From Candidatus Krumholzibacteriia bacterium (GTDB lineage Bacteria > Krumholzibacteriota > Krumholzibacteriia > LZORAL124-64-63): a stretch of 12,784 nucleotides of DNA. The notes beneath the pieces were generated by a model that saw nothing but the letters and a program-made list of their open reading frames with translations, was not told the origin of the DNA and searched no databases. Within the stretch, counting starts at the first letter, position 1. Each line of letters starts with the position of its first letter. This document shows, one piece after another, positions 6,609-12,784 of this stretch. The position numbers were made by a program, and so were the translations under genes. The DNA is taken from assembly GCA_014859985.1 (NCBI GenBank), contig JACZKN010000346.1:1-12784 (forward strand). Reading direction: 5' to 3'.

Positions 6609-8399
6609 CTAGCCGACCGTGTACCCGTCCGCGTCGATCACCCGCGCGGCGATGGCGTCGTGCAGCGCCGCGCGGTCGACCGGGTCGTGCTTGGTCAGGC
6701 GCCGCAGCCCGGCCAGGGTGGTGCGCAGCTCGTCTCCCTCCATGGCCGCAGCCAGGATGTTGCGGGCCTTGACCGCCACCCGGTCCATGGCGTCGTGCAC
6801 GTACAGGGTCAGCATGTCGGCCATGGGCCGGGCCGCGTCCTCTCCCTTGGCCTCGGCCCGCTTGAGGGTGCGCAGCAGCGCGCTCTCGCAGGCGTAGGCC
6901 TCCATGCCGATGTCCGCGGCGTCGGCCAGCACGCCCTGCTGGTCCTTGACCGCCGCGCCGAACTTCTGGGCCGCCAGGCCGGTGACCGCGAGCATGGTCT
7001 TCTTCATGTTCGCGACCAGCTTCGTTTCCTCGTCCAGCCAGCCGGGCTCGCCCGGGTCGGTGAACGCGGGTAGTCCCGTCAGCTCGCCGGCCACGGTCTG
7101 GGCCGCCTGCAGGAAGGGCAACTCGCCCTTCATGGCCTTCTTGAGGATCATGCCAGGCACCAGCATGCGGTTGATCTCGTTGGTGCCCTCGAAGATGCGG
7201 TTGATGCGCTCGTCCCGGTACAGGCGCTCCAGCGGGTACTCCTGGCAGTAGCCGTAACCGCCCAGCATCTGCAGGCATTCCTCGGCGGCCAGGGCGCAGG
7301 CCTCGGTGGCGAAGACCTTGATCATGGAGCACTCGATGCTGAACTCCTCCACCTGCTGGATGCTCCGGCGGTCGTAGTCGGGCGCGCCCTTGTCCAGGGT
7401 CGCGATGGCGGCGTCCAGCAGGCCGGCGGTGCGGTAGACCATGGACTCGGCGGCGAAGACCACCGCGGCCACGTCGGCGATCTTGCGGCGGATCAGCCCG
7501 AAGTCGCAGATGCGCGTGTCGAACTGCTTGCGCTGCTTGGTGTAGGGGACCGCGGCCTGCAGGGCCAGCTTGGCGCCGCCCACGGTGCTGGCGCCCAGCT
7601 TGAAGCGGCCCACGTTCAGGATGTTGAAGGCGATGTGGTGGCCCTTGCCGATCTCGCCCAGCACGTTGCCGACGGGCACCTTCACGTCCTCGAGGATGAT
7701 GGCGCAGGTGGAGGAGCCCTTGATGCCCATCTTCTTCTCTTCGGCGCCGATGGTCACGCCCGGGGACTTCAGGTCCACGATGAAGCCGGTGAAGTGCTCG
7801 CCGTCCACCTTGGCGAACAGCACCACGATCTCGGCGTAGCCGGCGTTGGTGATGTACTGCTTGGTGCCGTTGAGCACGTAGTGGGTGCCGTCGGCGCTCA
7901 ACTTCGCGGTCGTGGCCGCGGCCAGGGCGTCCGAGCCGCTGCCCGGCTCGGTCAGGGCGTAGCAGGTCAGGAGCTCGCCCGTGGCCAGCCGGGGCAGGTA
8001 CTGCTGCTTCTGCTCGGGCGTGCCGAAGTAGACGATCGGCAGGGTGCCGATGCCCGCCTGGGCCCCATGGGTGACGGCGAAGCTGCCGGTCGCGGCGATC
8101 TTCTCGCTGATGAGCATGATCGTGGCCTTGCTCGAGCCCAGGCCGCCGTAGGCCTCCGGGACGTCGGCCATCAGCAGGCCCAGGGCGCCGGCCTGCTTGA
8201 GCAGATCCTTGCCCAGGGCGGTGTTGCCGTGGTACTCGAGGTCCTCGCGCAACGGCACGATGTGGCGCTCGGTGAACTCGTCCACCGCCTGGGCGAACAT
8301 GCGCTGGTTCTCGTCGAAGTCCTCGGGGGTGAAGACGTCGGCCGGGGCGGTCGGCTGGAGCAGGAACTCGCCGCCGGTCAGGTAGGTCTTGGTCGTCAT
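6609..8399 (-). CDS. fadE: Acyl-CoA dehydrogenase, long FadE/VLCAD-type
   Basis: 596 residues. It catalyses the first step of beta-oxidation, FAD-dependent oxidation of acyl-CoA to trans-2-enoyl-CoA, passing electrons to ETF. The N-terminal pattern FLLQPTAPADVFTPEDF and the length match Bacillus FadE (about 594 residues, from memory). Visible motifs are the substrate/FAD region YALTEPGSGSDA (147-158), the second ACAD signature region QMLGGYGYCQEYPLERLYRD (377-396), and IFEGTNEINR (402-411) with E404 as the probable catalytic base. A C-terminal helical extension (about 430-596), seen in VLCAD/ACAD9-type enzymes and absent from short ACADs, is present in full. AGGAGG overlaps the TAG of fadA and lies 8 nt before the ATG; the gap between the genes is 12 nt. 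It is the last gene of fadNAE. No ETF gene is in view. Confidence in family is high; chain-length preference cannot be read from sequence. Confidence 0.96.
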   Translation of the reverse strand: MTTKTYLTGGEFLLQPTAPADVFTPEDFDENQRMFAQAVDEFTERHIVPLREDLEYHGNTALGKDLLKQAGALGLLMADVPEAYGGLGSSKATIMLISEKIAATGSFAVTHGAQAGIGTLPIVYFGTPEQKQQYLPRLATGELLTCYALTEPGSGSDALAAATTAKLSADGTHYVLNGTKQYITNAGYAEIVVLFAKVDGEHFTGFIVDLKSPGVTIGAEEKKMGIKGSSTCAIILEDVKVPVGNVLGEIGKGHHIAFNILNVGRFKLGASTVGGAKLALQAAVPYTKQRKQFDTRICDFGLIRRKIADVAAVVFAAESMVYRTAGLLDAAIATLDKGAPDYDRRSIQQVEEFSIECSMIKVFATEACALAAEECLQMLGGYGYCQEYPLERLYRDERINRIFEGTNEINRMLVPGMILKKAMKGELPFLQAAQTVAGELTGLPAFTDPGEPGWLDEETKLVANMKKTMLAVTGLAAQKFGAAVKDQQGVLADAADIGMEAYACESALLRTLKRAEAKGEDAARPMADMLTLYVHDAMDRVAVKARNILAAAMEGDELRTTLAGLRRLTKHDPVDRAALHDAIAARVIDADGYTVG

Positions 8400-8411
8400 G
8401 GCGCTGTCCTC

Positions 8412-9596
8412 CTAGACGGCGGCGAAGATACCCGCGGCACCCATGCCGGTGCCGATGCACATGGTGACCAGGGCGTGCTTGCCGCCCCGGCGCTGCAGTT
8501 CGTAAAGCGCGGTCGCGGTGAGCTTGGCGCCGGTGCAGCCCAGGGGATGACCCAGGGCGACGGCGCCGCCGTTGGGGTTCAGGCGCGGATCGGTCGGGTC
8601 CAGGCCCAGGCCCTTGCAGACGGCCAGGCTCTGGGCGGCGAAGGCCTCGTTCAGCTCGATCACGTCCATCTTCTCCAGGGTCAGGCCCGCGGCCTTCATC
8701 ACCAGGGGTACCGCCTCCACCGGGCCGATGCCCATGATCTCCGGCGGCACGCCGGCCACCCGGTAGTCGACGAAGCGGGCCAGGGGCTGGACGCCCAGTT
8801 CCCTGGCCACCTCGGCCGAGACCAGCAGCGCGGCGGCCGCGCCGTCGCTGACCTGGCTGCTGTTGCCGGCGGTCACGGTGCCGTTCAGCTTGAAGGCGGG
8901 CTTGAGCTTCGCCAGGGCCTCGACGGTGGTGTCGGCCCGGGGGCCCTCGTCCACCTTGAACTCCACCGGCACGTCGGCGGGACGGCCCCGGGAGTCCTTG
9001 CCCGGCAGGTGGGCCATCACCGGCACGATCTCGTCCGTGAAGCGGCCGGCCACGATGGCGGCGGCGGCCTTCATGTGGCTCTTGTAGGAGAACTCGTCCT
9101 GCTGCTGGCGGCTGATACCGTCGCGCTCGGCCAGGCGTTCGGCGGTCAGGCCCATGCCCAGCAGGGCCTCGGGGTTCTCGGCCGCGAGCGTCGGATTGGG
9201 CAGGTAGCGCAGGCCGCCCATGGGCACCACGCTCATGGACTCGGTGCCGCCGGCGATCACCGCGTCGCAGCGGCCGGTCATGATCTGCATGGCGCCGAGC
9301 GCGATCGACTCCAGCCCCGACGAGCAGAACCGGTTGACGGTCATGCCCGGCACCGTGACCGGCAGGCCGGCCAGCAGCGCGATGTTGCGGCCCACGTTCA
9401 TGCCCTGCTCGGCCTCGGGCATGGCGCAGCCCATGATCACGTCGCCGATGCGGGCGGGGTCCAGCCCGGGCGTGCCGCGCAGCAGCTCGCGCACCACGGC
9501 CGCGCCCAGGTCGTCCGGGCGCGTGTGGCGCAGGGACCCCTTGATGGCCTTGCCCACGGCGGTGCGGCGGGTGGCGATGACGAAGACTTCCTTCAT
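8412..9596 (-). CDS. fadA: Acetyl-CoA C-acyltransferase (3-ketoacyl-CoA thiolase)
   Basis: 394 residues, the usual thiolase length. It cleaves 3-ketoacyl-CoA with CoA to acetyl-CoA and a shortened acyl-CoA, the last step of each beta-oxidation turn. The catalytic set is complete: nucleophile Cys91 in NRFCSSG, NEAF at 316-319, His350 in GGAVALGHPLGCTG, and Cys380 in CIGTGMG. It lies between fadN and fadE as in the Bacillus fadNAE operon. An AGGAGG overlaps the fadN stop codon and lies 8 nt before the ATG; the gap is 12 nt. A biosynthetic acetoacetyl-CoA thiolase would have the same motifs, but the operon context supports the degradative role. Confidence 0.96.
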   Translation of the reverse strand: MKEVFVIATRRTAVGKAIKGSLRHTRPDDLGAAVVRELLRGTPGLDPARIGDVIMGCAMPEAEQGMNVGRNIALLAGLPVTVPGMTVNRFCSSGLESIALGAMQIMTGRCDAVIAGGTESMSVVPMGGLRYLPNPTLAAENPEALLGMGLTAERLAERDGISRQQQDEFSYKSHMKAAAAIVAGRFTDEIVPVMAHLPGKDSRGRPADVPVEFKVDEGPRADTTVEALAKLKPAFKLNGTVTAGNSSQVSDGAAAALLVSAEVARELGVQPLARFVDYRVAGVPPEIMGIGPVEAVPLVMKAAGLTLEKMDVIELNEAFAAQSLAVCKGLGLDPTDPRLNPNGGAVALGHPLGCTGAKLTATALYELQRRGGKHALVTMCIGTGMGAAGIFAAV

Positions 9597-9608
9597 GTCC
9601 CGTTCCTC

Positions 9609-11981
9609 CTAGTTCCGCAGGGGCTTGCCGGTCTTCAGGATGTGCTCCATGCGCTCGAGGGTCTTGCGTTCGCCCATCAGGCGCATGAAGCTCTCGCGCT
9701 CGAGGTCCAGGATGTGCTGGTGGCTGACCGTGGAGCCCGGGGGCACGGGGCCGCCGGACAGCACGTGCGCGAGCAGGCGGCCGATCTTCCGGTCGTGCTC
9801 GCTGATGTAGCCGCCCTCCTGCATGTTGTAGAGGACCGACTCGGCCAGGGCGATGCCCGCGGTGCCCATGACCGGGATGGCCTGGTCCGGCACCGGCGGG
9901 GCGAAGTTCCCCTGCGCCAGGGCCAGGGCCAGGTCGCGGGCGTCGGCCGCCAGGTGGCTGCGGTTCATGGACCAGCTGTCGCCGGGCTTCAAAAAGCCGA
10001 TCTGCCGGGCCTCCTCGGCGCTGGTGGCGACCTTGACCATGCCGATCGTCTCGAAGGTCTTGCGGAAGGCCGGTTGCAGATCCTTGCGGTCCAGAAGCAT
10101 TGCCAGGTTCCGCTGGTACAGCCGGGCGCAGCCGCCGCCGGCGGGGATCACGCCCGCGCCGAACTCCACCAGGCCGATGTAGGTCTCGGCCGCGGCGCGC
10201 ACGGCGTTGCCGCCCATCGTGACCTCGCAGCCGCCGCCCAGGGCCAGGCCCGCCGGCGCGGTCACGACCGGCACGCCGCAGAACTCCAGCCGGTCGCAGG
10301 CGCGCTGGAAGGCGCGGACGATCAGGTCGATGTCCTCCCAGTTGCCCTCCATGGCCTCCATCATCAGCATCATCAGGTTGGCGCCCGCGCTGAAGGCCTC
10401 GGCGCCGTTGGTCACCACCAGACCGCGCCAGTTCTTCTCCGCCTCGTCGCAGGCGGTCATCAGCATGTTCAGGGTGTCCTGGCCGATGGCGTTCATCTTG
10501 GAGTGGAACTCCAGGCCGAGGATGCCTTCGCCCAGGTCCAGCAGGCTGGCGCCGGGGTTGCGCTTGATCTCGCCCTTGCCCCGGCGCAGGACGTCGAAGT
10601 CCCAGGCGCGGGGATCGACCGGGACGGGGGCGAAGCCGCCGGGCAGGGCGGTGGGGCTCAACCGGACACCGCCTTCCTCCTTGTAGAGGTTCTCGGCGCC
10701 GGCGGCGTAGAGGGCGTCCACCCAGGCGGGCAGCGGCAGCTTGTCCGCGCGCAGGCGTTCGGTGACCTTGCGGAAGCCCAGGGCGTCCCAGGTCGCGAAC
10801 GGGCCCAGCTGCCAGTTGAAGCCCCAGCACAGGGCCTGGTCGATCTCGGCGGCCTGGTCGCAGATCTCGCCCACGCGCATGGCGCTGTAGCTGAGGGTGG
10901 CCGCCAGGATCTTCCAGATGGCCTGGCCGGCCTTGCCCTTGCCGAAGGCCAAAAAGCGCAGGCGCTCGCCCAGATCGTCCATGGTCTTGCCCTGGTCGAT
11001 CTCCGGGAAGCGGGCCTTCTGCTTCTCGCGGTACTCGAGGGTGGCGAGGTCCAGGGCGTAGAAGACCTTCTCGCCGCCCTTCTTCTCCAGCTTGTAGAAG
11101 CCGCCGCCGGATTTGCGGCCCAAAAGACCCTTGGCCACCATCTGCCGCAGGTAGTCCGGCGCCACGAAGAGGTCGCGGGCCTCGTCGTCCGGCACCAGGG
11201 GGTGCAGGTTGTCGGCCACGTGCAGGAAGGTGTCCAGGCCCACCAGGTCGGCCAGCTGGAAGGTGGCGGTCTTGGGGTGGCCGATGGCCGGACCCGTCAG
11301 CGCGTCCACCTCCTCGATGGACAGCTCCATCTCCTGCATCACCCGCACCGTGGCCATCATGGCGTGCACGCCGACCCGGTTGGCGATGAAGTTGGGCGTG
11401 TCCTTGGCGATGACGATGCCCTTGCCCAGGCGGTCCTGCGCGTAGCTGCAGACGAACTCCAGCACCTCCGGCGCCGTGTCCGCGGTGGGGATCACCTCGA
11501 ACAGCTTCATGTAGCGGGGCGGGTTGAAGAAGTGGGTGCCCAAAAAGCGCGGACGCAGGTCCGCGGGCAGGACGGCGGCCATCCCGGTCAGCGACAGGCC
11601 GGAGGTGTTGCTGGAGAAGATCGCGCCCGGGGCGAGGTGCGGCGCCGCGTTCTGCAGCACGATCTTCTTGATCGCCATGTCCTCCTTGACCACCTCGATC
11701 ACCCAGTCGGCTTCCTTCAGCCGCGGCAGGTGGTCCTCGAGGTTGCCCGTCTCGATCAGGTCCATGCGCTCGGCGGCGAAGATGGGCGAGGGGCTGGTCT
11801 TCTTCAGCGCGGCGACGGCGGCGGCGGCGACGGCGTTGCGCTTGACGGGATCGCTGCCCGCGTCCTTGGGCACGATATCCAGGACGAGCGACGGCACGCC
11901 GGCGTTGGCGAAGTGGGCGGCGATGGCGCTGCCCATGACCCCGGACCCCAGCACGGCCACCTTGCGGATCTGCCTGGCCAT
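9609..11981 (-). CDS. fadN: FadN: 3-hydroxyacyl-CoA dehydrogenase / enoyl-CoA hydratase
   Basis: 790 residues. It is a bifunctional enzyme for steps two and three of beta-oxidation: hydration of enoyl-CoA and NAD-dependent oxidation of the 3-hydroxy product. The dehydrogenase comes first: NAD loop GSGVMG (12-17), SSNTSG (123-128), GTHFFNP with His150, and TPNFIANR (195-202); its C-terminal helical parts extend to about 430. The crotonase domain follows at about 475-690: HSKMNAIG (493-500), AFSAGANL (529-536), LGGGCE with E586, and GLVEFGAGVIPAGGG with E606. These two glutamates are 20 residues apart, as in classical enoyl-CoA hydratase. This order is the reverse of E. coli FadB but that of Bacillus FadN (about 789 residues), which also ends in GKPLRN. 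It is the first gene of fadNAE; the ATG has only a modest GGGGG Shine-Dalgarno. Three TTTTT runs (Phe-Leu as TTT-TTG) are unusual for this GC-rich gene. Confidence 0.96.
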   Translation of the reverse strand: MARQIRKVAVLGSGVMGSAIAAHFANAGVPSLVLDIVPKDAGSDPVKRNAVAAAAVAALKKTSPSPIFAAERMDLIETGNLEDHLPRLKEADWVIEVVKEDMAIKKIVLQNAAPHLAPGAIFSSNTSGLSLTGMAAVLPADLRPRFLGTHFFNPPRYMKLFEVIPTADTAPEVLEFVCSYAQDRLGKGIVIAKDTPNFIANRVGVHAMMATVRVMQEMELSIEEVDALTGPAIGHPKTATFQLADLVGLDTFLHVADNLHPLVPDDEARDLFVAPDYLRQMVAKGLLGRKSGGGFYKLEKKGGEKVFYALDLATLEYREKQKARFPEIDQGKTMDDLGERLRFLAFGKGKAGQAIWKILAATLSYSAMRVGEICDQAAEIDQALCWGFNWQLGPFATWDALGFRKVTERLRADKLPLPAWVDALYAAGAENLYKEEGGVRLSPTALPGGFAPVPVDPRAWDFDVLRRGKGEIKRNPGASLLDLGEGILGLEFHSKMNAIGQDTLNMLMTACDEAEKNWRGLVVTNGAEAFSAGANLMMLMMEAMEGNWEDIDLIVRAFQRACDRLEFCGVPVVTAPAGLALGGGCEVTMGGNAVRAAAETYIGLVEFGAGVIPAGGGCARLYQRNLAMLLDRKDLQPAFRKTFETIGMVKVATSAEEARQIGFLKPGDSWSMNRSHLAADARDLALALAQGNFAPPVPDQAIPVMGTAGIALAESVLYNMQEGGYISEHDRKIGRLLAHVLSGGPVPPGSTVSHQHILDLERESFMRLMGERKTLERMEHILKTGKPLRN

Positions 11982-12036
11982 GGACCCCCTGCCTTTCGTT
12001 TGCGGGGTAACGGACCCCGGCGGACGGGCCTATAAC

Positions 12037-12050
12037 TGAATGATCATTCA
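12037..12050. promoter_or_regulatory. FadR-type TetR operator, perfect 14-bp palindrome TGAATGATCATTCA
   Basis: TGAATGA/TCATTCA is a perfect palindrome and resembles the TGAATGA...TCATTCA operators of FadR-type TetR regulators of fatty-acid degradation. It begins three bases downstream of the fadN -10 hexamer and covers the predicted transcription start (about 12046), a classic position for repression. The divergent fadR-like gene starts 148 bp away. Binding is inferred from position and sequence. Confidence 0.8.
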
Positions 12051-12052
12051 TC

Positions 12053-12081
12053 ATGGTAGGCGCGATCCCGGGGGGTGTCAA
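12053..12081 (-). promoter_or_regulatory. Sigma70-type promoter of the fadNAE operon
   Basis: On the minus strand a perfect TTGACA (12081-12076) is followed after 17 nt by TACCAT (12058-12053, 4 of 6 consensus bases). The predicted start near 12046 falls inside the FadR-type operator and leaves a leader of about 65 nt to the fadN ATG. Confidence 0.7.
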
Positions 12082-12106
12082 TGGCGTTTATAGGCCGATT
12101 CGGCCG

Positions 12107-12136
12107 TTGCGGCCCGGACATCCGCCGGGTTATACT
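12107..12136 (+). promoter_or_regulatory. Candidate promoter of the fadR-like gene
   Basis: TTGCGG (12107-12112) and TATACT (12131-12136, 5 of 6 consensus bases) are 18 nt apart, with a start near 12143 and a leader of about 55 nt. The -35 is weak (3 of 6). The main FadR-type operator lies about 60 bp upstream, so direct occlusion of this promoter from that site is unlikely. Confidence 0.45.
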
Positions 12137-12180
12137 GCAAGGCGGTGGCGGCCGCGTCCGCCGCGCCATTCGCCTCGCCC

Positions 12181-12194
12181 TGAATGGAGATTCA
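12181..12194 (+). promoter_or_regulatory. Second operator-like site TGAATGGAGATTCA over the fadR ribosome-binding site
   Basis: This 14-mer matches the fadN operator (TGAATGATCATTCA) at 11 of 14 positions, with intact outer half-sites TGAAT/ATTCA. Its centre GGAG is the Shine-Dalgarno of the fadR-like gene, whose ATG begins 3 nt after the site. As DNA it could be a weaker autoregulatory operator. As RNA the 5-bp arms could form a small hairpin displaying the Shine-Dalgarno in its loop. Confidence 0.5.
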
Positions 12195-12197
12195 GCC

Positions 12198-12784
12198 ATG
12201 GCGCGCACCAGCACCGGCAACAAGCGCGAGCGCATCCTCGACGCCGCCGTCGTCGAGATCGCCCGCCGCGGCTTCGGCTCCACCACCGTGGCCCAGATCG
12301 CCCGCCGCGCCGGCGTGGCCGACGGCACCATCTACCTCTACTTCAAGAACAAGGACGAGATCCTGGCCGAGCTCTTCGCCCGGGCCATGGGCCGTTTCAT
12401 CGCCGAGGGCCGCGCCCGCCTGGCCGACCTGACCGGCGCCGAGCCCCGCCTGCGCGCCGTCATCGACCTGCACCTGGGCCTGGTGGGCCGCGACCGCGAC
12501 CTGGCGATCATCACCCAGGTGGAACTGCGCCACAGCCTGCACTTCATGGAGGAGCTGTCCCGCGCCCAGGTGGGCCAGTACCTGGCGATCATCGCCGAGG
12601 TGGTGGATCAGGGGCGCCACGAGGGCGTGTTCCGCGCCGACCTGGACCCCCTGTTCTGCGCCAAGGCGGTGTTCGGCGTCCTGGACGAGATGGCCACCGA
12701 CTGGATCCTCAGCCGCCGCAACACCCGCCTGGAGAGCCGCGCGCCGGAGGTGGCGGAATTCCTGCTGAGGGGGTTGCGCGGGGG
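12198..12784 (+). CDS. fadR: TetR-family fatty-acid degradation regulator, FadR-like, 3' end cut off by window edge
   Basis: The frame starts at ATG 12198 (GGAGA 7 nt upstream) and is open to the window end: 195 residues, about the full length of the family, so only a few residues are probably missing. The TetR N-terminal HTH is at about 10-55, ending in GVADGTIYLYFKNKDEIL (39-56). The ligand domain contains RDLAIITQVELRHS (100-113) and CAKAVFGVLDEMATDWIL (154-171), which closely resemble Bacillus subtilis FadR as remembered. That protein represses beta-oxidation genes and is released by long-chain acyl-CoA. The gene is divergent from fadNAE, with a FadR-type operator over the fadN start and a second site over its own ribosome-binding site. 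Direct control of fadNAE and autoregulation are therefore likely. Identity as a TetR regulator is certain; acyl-CoA as ligand is inferred. Confidence 0.9.
   Translation, partial: MARTSTGNKRERILDAAVVEIARRGFGSTTVAQIARRAGVADGTIYLYFKNKDEILAELFARAMGRFIAEGRARLADLTGAEPRLRAVIDLHLGLVGRDRDLAIITQVELRHSLHFMEELSRAQVGQYLAIIAEVVDQGRHEGVFRADLDPLFCAKAVFGVLDEMATDWILSRRNTRLESRAPEVAEFLLRGLRG

Larger units (their letters stand above)
12027..12096. repeat. Inverted repeat GGCCTATAA ... TTATAGGCC in the fadN-fadR intergenic region
   Basis: Perfect 9-bp arms at 12027-12035 and 12088-12096 are separated by 52 bp and enclose the FadR-type operator and the fadN promoter. The arms could be paired protein sites, possibly for DNA looping, or weak divergent -10 elements (TATAGG, outward on each strand). 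A smaller inverted repeat GGCCGA-T-TCGGCC (12093-12105) overlaps the right arm. Confidence 0.5.

Noticed and set aside
6547..12081. Very long open frame on the minus strand (over 1800 codons) out of frame with fadN, fadA and fadE, plus a plus-strand antisense frame of over 1400 codons at 7635-12035.
   Set aside because: Both are shadows of GC-rich third-position bias. The translations are Arg/Gly/Pro or Gly/His/Gln-rich with no domain sense, while the three real frames carry full catalytic motifs.
12184..12432. Plus-strand frame starting at ATG 12184, Ser/Pro/Ala-rich.
   Set aside because: Different reading frame from the FadR-like protein, no domain content; the frame from 12198 has the complete TetR helix-turn-helix.

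Overview
The window is very GC-rich and densely packed. It encodes Gram-negative style proteins: two lipoproteins with lipoboxes, a signal-peptide protein, and a membrane Ser/Thr kinase with kinesin-light-chain-like TPRs. Together with an Omp28-like thioredoxin-fold protein and an SdrD-B-like lipoprotein, this suggests an uncultivated high-GC bacterium of the FCB type (for example Krumholzibacteriota or Eisenbacteria-like). That placement is inference from gene style only. Everything from base 1 to about 12 kb is transcribed on the minus strand; only the regulator at the right end is on the plus strand.

Right part (6.6-12.8 kb): a complete fatty-acid beta-oxidation operon in the order fadN (hydratase/3-hydroxyacyl-CoA dehydrogenase), fadA (thiolase), fadE (acyl-CoA dehydrogenase). 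It is divergent from a TetR-family regulator that closely resembles Bacillus FadR. Gene order, protein lengths and remembered sequence features all match the Bacillus subtilis fadNAE operon and its FadR. A perfect 14-bp palindrome (TGAATGATCATTCA) lies over the predicted transcription start of fadN, directly after a good promoter (TTGACA-17-TACCAT). A second, 11/14-matching copy covers the ribosome-binding site of fadR itself. The obvious model is acyl-CoA-relieved repression of fadNAE plus autoregulation of fadR. The window shows no acyl-CoA ligase and no ETF genes, so these must lie elsewhere.

Middle (3.9-6.6 kb): a PknB-like Ser/Thr protein kinase with one transmembrane helix and a C-terminal TPR array. 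Six of its modules repeat at exactly 42 residues.

Left part (0-3.9 kb): an envelope/secreted-protein region. A lipoprotein with an SdrD-B-like domain has its own promoter and a long GC-rich leader, and is followed by a perfect 30-bp palindromic hairpin. After that hairpin a near-consensus promoter drives a two-gene unit. The first gene is a lipoprotein with two PEGA domains and an Omp28-like CGPC domain. The second, coupled by an ATGA overlap, is a secreted protein with an amidotransferase-like fold that runs off the left edge. No mobile element, CRISPR, tRNA or rRNA was seen. No intergenic gap exceeds 300 bases; the largest, about 216 bp between fadN and fadR, is full of regulatory sites.
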